Part shown: piece by piece, positions 60,001 to 64,000 of the stretch | Numbering within the stretch: the stretch's first letter is position 1 | Layout of the letters: every line of letters begins with the position of its first letter | Assembly (NCBI GenBank): GCA_049587755.1 | Contig: JBAVEN010000034.1 | Location: 31,288-95,287 of the forward strand | DNA length: 64,000 nucleotides | Reading direction: 5' to 3' | Origin: Bog-375 sp049587755 | GTDB lineage: Bacteria > Acidobacteriota > Terriglobia > Bryobacterales > Bryobacteraceae | Notes under the pieces: generated by a model | The model's database searches: none | What the model was told of the DNA's origin: nothing | Seen by the model: only the letters and a program-made list of their open reading frames with translations | Position numbers and translations under genes: made by a program

Positions 60001-61925
60001 GCGGCGCGGTGATCGCGCGGTTAGGCCATCACCCGCCGCCAGTCGCCGTCGCGACCTATAGAGTGTTGCTGCGAAGCTCTCCGGAGGGCGCGGCCATTTC
60101 GGTCAACGGGAGACCTTGCGGCTCTTCAACCTGCCGGCTCCAGTTGCCTCCCGGAAACTACCAGGCGGAGGCCACACTGAGCGGATATCAGAACGCGACC
60201 GCCGCGTTTGCCGTCACTGCCGATAGGGGCGCGCCCGGCGAAGTGAGTCTGATGCTGGAAGCTCCGCCGGCACAGGTCACCCTTTCGACCGATCTGACGG
60301 AGGGCATGCTTTCGGTGGACGGCGCGCCCGCGGCGCAAATCCAGGGCGGCGAAACGGGGATCCCCAATCTCTCGCCGGGCCAGCACAAACTGGAGATCCA
60401 AGGCAGCGGCGCAAAGGCCTCGCTGTCTTTTGAGTTTCCTTCCAGCGCGCTGCCGAAGCTCACCGGGCCGATCCAGGCCCAGGGCATCGACGCCGTCGTC
60501 ATCTCGCGCTACGGTTCGCAGGCAATGGTTTACTGCAGCGCCGAAGGTGTTCCGGTCGCGGTCGACGGCAAGCTTACGGGCGCGGCGGGCGCGGCCGGCC
60601 TCGAGCTGAAAGAGCTGGCGCCGGGCCCGCACGAGGTGCAAGTGACGATGAACGGGTCGCCGCGCAAGATCCTGTTCGAATCGTCTACCACGTCCGGAAT
60701 CATCGCGTCTCTGCTCACCGAGCGCAACGTGGGGTCGTTACGGATCATCACGGGTTACGACGACGTGGCAGTGTACCTGAACGGACAGAAAATCCCGCGG
60801 TCGATGGCGCGCGGGCGCCTGCTGCTATTCCTGGCGCCAAAGCAGTACACCGTGCGCGTCGAGAGACCCGGGCTTTGGGCGGCGGACCAGACGGTGGACG
60901 TGCGTCGCGGCGAAGAGGCGAACCTGGCATTCAAGCTGGTCCCTGCCAAGGCAACGCTCGAAGTGCGCGGTGCGCCCGCCGGAACCGAAGTGTGGTTGGA
61001 CGGCGCACAGATCGGCAGCGCGCGGGACGGCGGGTTTTCGTCGACGAACATCGAGCCGGGCAAACACACGGTAGCTCTCAAGAAGAACCGTTTCCGAACC
61101 AGCCAGGCGGAGTATGTATTCGAGCCCGGCAAGTCTATCTCGGTGGAAGGGTCGATGCAGAGCGCGACCGGCACCTTGAAAATCGAGGTCGACCCGCACG
61201 TTGAGGGCTTGCAGCTTCGTCTTTTGCGGGAAGGTGAAACGCGGGAGCAGGTCATCACCGAGACCGAGCTGAGCCTGCCGGAGGGAACCTACCGGGTGAC
61301 CGGCTCCGCGCCGCAGTACGAGGAGGCCGTCGCGACCGCGCACGTAACGGCCGGCGGCGGGACCGCGGCGACGCTCATCATGAGACGGGTGGGGAGGACG
61401 CCCTTGCAGTCCAATGCGCAGGCGGCCTTTAGCATGGAAGAGTGGGCTAAAGCCAGCGGCGCGGCTTCGAGTTCGTCGAATTGGGCACGCGAGGGCAAGC
61501 TGTGGGTGAAGCGCGGCGGAGAGTTCGTTGTCGAGCCCGCCAACCCACTGCCTGGGACGTACATCTTCACCGTGATCCTGATGAGGGGCAAGCGCTTGGA
61601 ATGGGTAGTGAATTACAGGGACGACAAGAACTACGACCTGTTCGAGCTTGACGGCAAGAACCTCGTTCGGACCCAGTTTGTGAACGGCAAGAAAAGAGAG
61701 TCCGTCAAGAGGCCATTCTCGATGAAGACCAGCGACTACGTGAGCGTCATGATCGCGGTGACGTCCAACTCGATTGTCAACAGCTTTTTCGTGCAGCAGC
61801 GATGGCAGGTTGTGGACAAATGGGAGAAGCCCGGCGGAGGCTTGCAGGGAAAGATCGGTTTCCACGTGCCGGGCAAAGACCAGATCGGAGTAAGCGACTT
61901 TCAGTTTCACGGCGAACCAGATTAA
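57075..61925 (+). CDS. large Ser/Thr protein kinase with TPR and PEGA domains
   Basis: 1,616 residues. Kinase domain (about 10-275): GKGGMGVVYKA loop, Lys41 (VALK), HRDVKPSN (catalytic Asp138) and DFG (Asp156). A long helical TPR-type region (about 285-870), a Pro/Ala linker, one membrane helix (about 960-985), several PEGA domains outside (about 1000-1390; for example SPEGAAISVNGRP) and a C-terminal lectin-like/LamG-type beta domain (about 1455-1616). The layout, intracellular kinase and extracytoplasmic PEGA sensor, implies signal transfer across the envelope. GTG 57075 has GGAGGTGA in front. Start and motifs are intact. Confidence 0.9.
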   Translation: MAFKRTKLQERYELRDVLGKGGMGVVYKALDTLMKREVALKTILDIDNPALVELFYKEWSIVATMVHPNVIGIYDIGEFEEEGIKKPFFVMPLLPGVALDKLIRDGSPRLTTENVVNIIDQACRGLHAAHEQGLVHRDVKPSNIFVMDDDSVKIIDFGIARIASTQSKTGMRGTLFYLAPEFLEMKPPTALSDQFALAVTAYEALTRRRPFDGASDNEVFEAIRRFSPPPVSELNPNVNYAISQVIHKAMAKQPYHRFLTVREFGDALQKARRNEPLELFDSAKIKPRLERARLSFEQGDYNFALEIVAELEAEGRLDPEVGLLRRQVDQAVRHTRIKQSLEGARRFLEAAEYPLALRKIQDALDLDPEDTDALSLKAQVERERREKKIEEWIQIAHQHLEHQAFGQARDALNNVLKMKPSDTVALALMAEVGRRERDASQVREDKARLYQAARQFWDKGDVTAALSKLEHLMKLDHALPDADAGRAGTYHSFYNQVHSEHNSIKNAYEEARRNLAGENYEAALATCHQYLSRYPNHALFQALKFDIEERQRQALSTVIAKTDRRVEEEADLHKRVGILEEVLKLYPGEPHFERALKLVRDKRDLVNSIVSKARYFEERDQFNEALDQWQILRSIYERHPGLAFEIERLMKKRDQQARENSKAMWVQQTDRCLEAGDYEGALRSVESALVEFPGEPDLLELGNVARNGSARAGEALRLLARARELSEQGALEESLDPLRQAAKLEPGNPVIRTVLVNSLLDDARGLMQKPDWEAAEARLKELLSLDPSHAGAKSLASQIADRKHEEFVSLCITQARRLQAEGDLARAIAVVAQGLQVYPKDSRFEQLQATLQRAQSETQRQPATRDFREMPKAGTDLAAPAKPPQAPAVTPPPPASAPSATVIMGSARAQPPPLAKVTPAAPRNPVSPAAPPPAPPGKPASEPAMQPMAARNLSITSRHLLYATAGLAAVTLVIVGGAVIARLGHHPPPVAVATYRVLLRSSPEGAAISVNGRPCGSSTCRLQLPPGNYQAEATLSGYQNATAAFAVTADRGAPGEVSLMLEAPPAQVTLSTDLTEGMLSVDGAPAAQIQGGETGIPNLSPGQHKLEIQGSGAKASLSFEFPSSALPKLTGPIQAQGIDAVVISRYGSQAMVYCSAEGVPVAVDGKLTGAAGAAGLELKELAPGPHEVQVTMNGSPRKILFESSTTSGIIASLLTERNVGSLRIITGYDDVAVYLNGQKIPRSMARGRLLLFLAPKQYTVRVERPGLWAADQTVDVRRGEEANLAFKLVPAKATLEVRGAPAGTEVWLDGAQIGSARDGGFSSTNIEPGKHTVALKKNRFRTSQAEYVFEPGKSISVEGSMQSATGTLKIEVDPHVEGLQLRLLREGETREQVITETELSLPEGTYRVTGSAPQYEEAVATAHVTAGGGTAATLIMRRVGRTPLQSNAQAAFSMEEWAKASGAASSSSNWAREGKLWVKRGGEFVVEPANPLPGTYIFTVILMRGKRLEWVVNYRDDKNYDLFELDGKNLVRTQFVNGKKRESVKRPFSMKTSDYVSVMIAVTSNSIVNSFFVQQRWQVVDKWEKPGGGLQGKIGFHVPGKDQIGVSDFQFHGEPD

Positions 61926-62027
61926 AGCAACTAGACAGCGGCTTCGCCTAACGACACCACAGGACGCCTTTAGGGACGGGATGAGAATGAGGGCGGAAAC
62001 CAAACCATTGATTCTGAAAAGCTTGTC

Positions 62028-62104
<77 letters not shown>

Positions 62105-62259
62105 ACGGGGCGCGCGTCTACCCATCGCCATCATAGCAGGTGCTCCCTGGCTGTTTGGCTGCCCGTGCAGTAAAACGCCTTCTGAGCGGTTGTGGCGCGC
62201 TTCCGGCATAATGTAAGGACCGGCGGGCCGAACGCAATAGCCGGTCCGGCGCCAAGCTT

Positions 62260-62787
62260 ATGACCGACCCCAAGCTGCAAGTACTGATCTCCGCCGAGAA
62301 GATCCAGAACCGGATTCGCGAACTGGGCGCGCAGATTTCCGCCGACTATCCGCAGGGCGAACTATATTTCATCTGCATCCTGAAAGGAGCCTGCTTTTTC
62401 CTCACGGACCTGGCGCGCGCCATGAAGCGCGACGTTTCGCTGGACTTTATGGGAATCTCGACTTACGGCAAGGAGAAAAGCAGCTCCGGCGAAGTGCGGG
62501 TGACCAAGGACCTCGACATCTCGATCGAGGGCAGCAACGTGGTGATCGTGGAAGACATCGTCGATAGCGGAGTGACGCTCAATTACCTGATGCACGTGCT
62601 CGATCAGCGCAAGCCGCATTCGATACGCATCGCGGCGTTGCTCGACAAGCCGGAGCGCCGGCTCCGCCCGGTTCACGTGCACTACTCCGGCTTCCAGATC
62701 CCGGACCGGTTTGTGGTGGGCTACGGCCTGGACTACGCCGAGAAGTACCGCAACCTGGACGACGTGTGCGTCCTGGATGGTGAGTAG
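62260..62787 (+). CDS. hpt: hypoxanthine phosphoribosyltransferase
   Basis: Purine-salvage enzyme that makes IMP (and GMP) from base and PRPP. 175 residues. PRPP-binding loop VVIVEDIVDSGVTL (about 94-107), LKGACFFLTDLAR near the N-terminus, and FMGISTYGKEKSSSGEV, the flexible catalytic loop. The C-terminal FVVGYGLDYAEKYRNLDDVCVL is typical. A perfect 8-bp inverted repeat GGACCGGC/GCCGGTCC (62217-62247) lies in the leader, and CATAAT (62207-62212) could be the -10 box. Complements the NCS2 purine permease in function, although not in an operon. Confidence 0.95.
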   Translation: MTDPKLQVLISAEKIQNRIRELGAQISADYPQGELYFICILKGACFFLTDLARAMKRDVSLDFMGISTYGKEKSSSGEVRVTKDLDISIEGSNVVIVEDIVDSGVTLNYLMHVLDQRKPHSIRIAALLDKPERRLRPVHVHYSGFQIPDRFVVGYGLDYAEKYRNLDDVCVLDGE

Positions 62788-62880
62788 GCGAGTAGGCTGA
62801 TTCAAAGCAGACGGGGGCCCCGGCTAATCCTGTAGCGGTAGGGCATGCCCGGCCCTCGGCTGCTTGGTAAGAAAATGAGA

Positions 62881-62906
62881 AAGCCTCCGCGATGAAGCGG
62901 AGGCTT
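62881..62906. terminator. bidirectional intrinsic terminator between hpt and the rRNA operon
   Basis: AAGCCTCCGC-GATGAA-GCGGAGGCTT, a perfect 10-bp stem with a T run on the plus side and AAAAG/CTTT on the minus side. It ends hpt and probably also the 5S end of the rRNA operon. Confidence 0.8.
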
Positions 62907-62918
62907 TTCAAATTAAAC

Positions 62919-63033
62919 CGGGCGACTTCCTACTCTCCCACACACTTGCGCGTGCAGTACCATCGGGGCTGAGAGGCTTAACTGCCGTGTTCGGGATGGG
63001 AACGGGTGGGTCCCTCTCGCTAAGGTCACCCAG
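62919..63033 (-). rRNA. 5S ribosomal RNA
   Basis: About 115 bases on the minus strand with the 5S core CCCGTTCCCATCCCGAACACGG, helix I ends that pair (CTGGGTGAC with GTCGCCCGG) and the GAGAGTAGG 3' region. Ends are estimated to within a few bases. Confidence 0.93.
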
Positions 63034-63169
63034 AAGCGGATGACAATCGACGCCCAAGCCGGACGTGGCCGGCTCCAACGGGCGCTGAATATTGACGGGC
63101 TAGCCGAAAAAGCAGCGTTAACGGGAACAAGTCTTTGAAGCTTGCTGCCGTGTGTGCGCAGTAAATTTT

Positions 63170-64000
<831 letters not shown>

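Noticed and set aside
63034..63169. tRNA gene in the 23S-5S spacer
   Set aside because: No cloverleaf can be drawn; the stretch has no CCA-terminated acceptor stem.

Overview
The window looks like a chromosomal segment of an acidobacterium, most likely from the Solibacter/Bryobacter group. The reasons are the high GC content, a TIGR03435-type protein, a large TonB-dependent receptor with a carboxypeptidase-regulatory N-terminus, DUF2934 and PEP-CTERM proteins, PEGA/TPR serine-threonine kinases, and bacterial-type 5S and 23S rRNA genes at the right edge. This placement is inferred from gene families; no 16S sequence is present.

Layout. 1-9 kb: the 5' part of murB, a DUF2461 gene, a polytopic membrane protein, a DinB protein, asnS, an unlisted selenocysteine tRNA (5420-5513) and a five-PAS hybrid histidine kinase. 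9-16 kb: rlmN, a purine permease, a LytS/LytTR two-component pair and tandem duplicated outer-membrane beta-barrel genes. 16-19 kb: an Fo-only ATP synthase operon (atpZ-atpI-atpB-atpE). 19-25 kb: a minimal Tad/Flp pilus block (cpaB-cpaF-tadB-tadC) ending in a 29-codon membrane microprotein. 25-28 kb: a lipid-related operon headed towards a rare three-domain fusion (ICMT-like methyltransferase, PAP2 and Lgt-like). 28-39 kb: a thioredoxin-like protein, TIGR03435, adenosine-specific kinase, GAF-ANTAR, lnt-lipA (lipoprotein acylation and lipoate), SPOR, slipin and NfeD.

39.7-41.6 kb: a complete insertion element whose ends I could fix exactly: 25-bp terminal inverted repeats (22/25 identical) flanked by an 8-bp target duplication. 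It carries an IS1595-family transposase and, on the other strand, a passenger gene with the active-site signature of RusA Holliday-junction resolvases plus a 46-codon ORF. It sits directly upstream of the lexA promoter. I regard it as the most novel item here.

42-47.5 kb: a PEP-CTERM protein and a sulfate uptake operon (sbp-cysT-cysW-cysA) behind a promoter covered by two inverted repeats. 47.7-56.6 kb: a serine hydrolase, small conserved proteins, the TonB-dependent receptor, rnc and two TPR/secreted proteins. 56.8-62 kb: a kinase-gene remnant next to a 1,616-residue Ser/Thr kinase. 62-64 kb: tRNA-Arg(TCT), hpt, a bidirectional terminator, 5S rRNA and the 3' part of 23S rRNA (minus strand).

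Envelope biogenesis (MurB, Lnt, the Lgt-like fusion, beta-barrels, TonB receptor) and signalling (three kinases, PilZ, GAF-ANTAR, LexA) dominate. Several genes have a -10-like box 6-9 bp before the start codon, suggesting leaderless transcripts.
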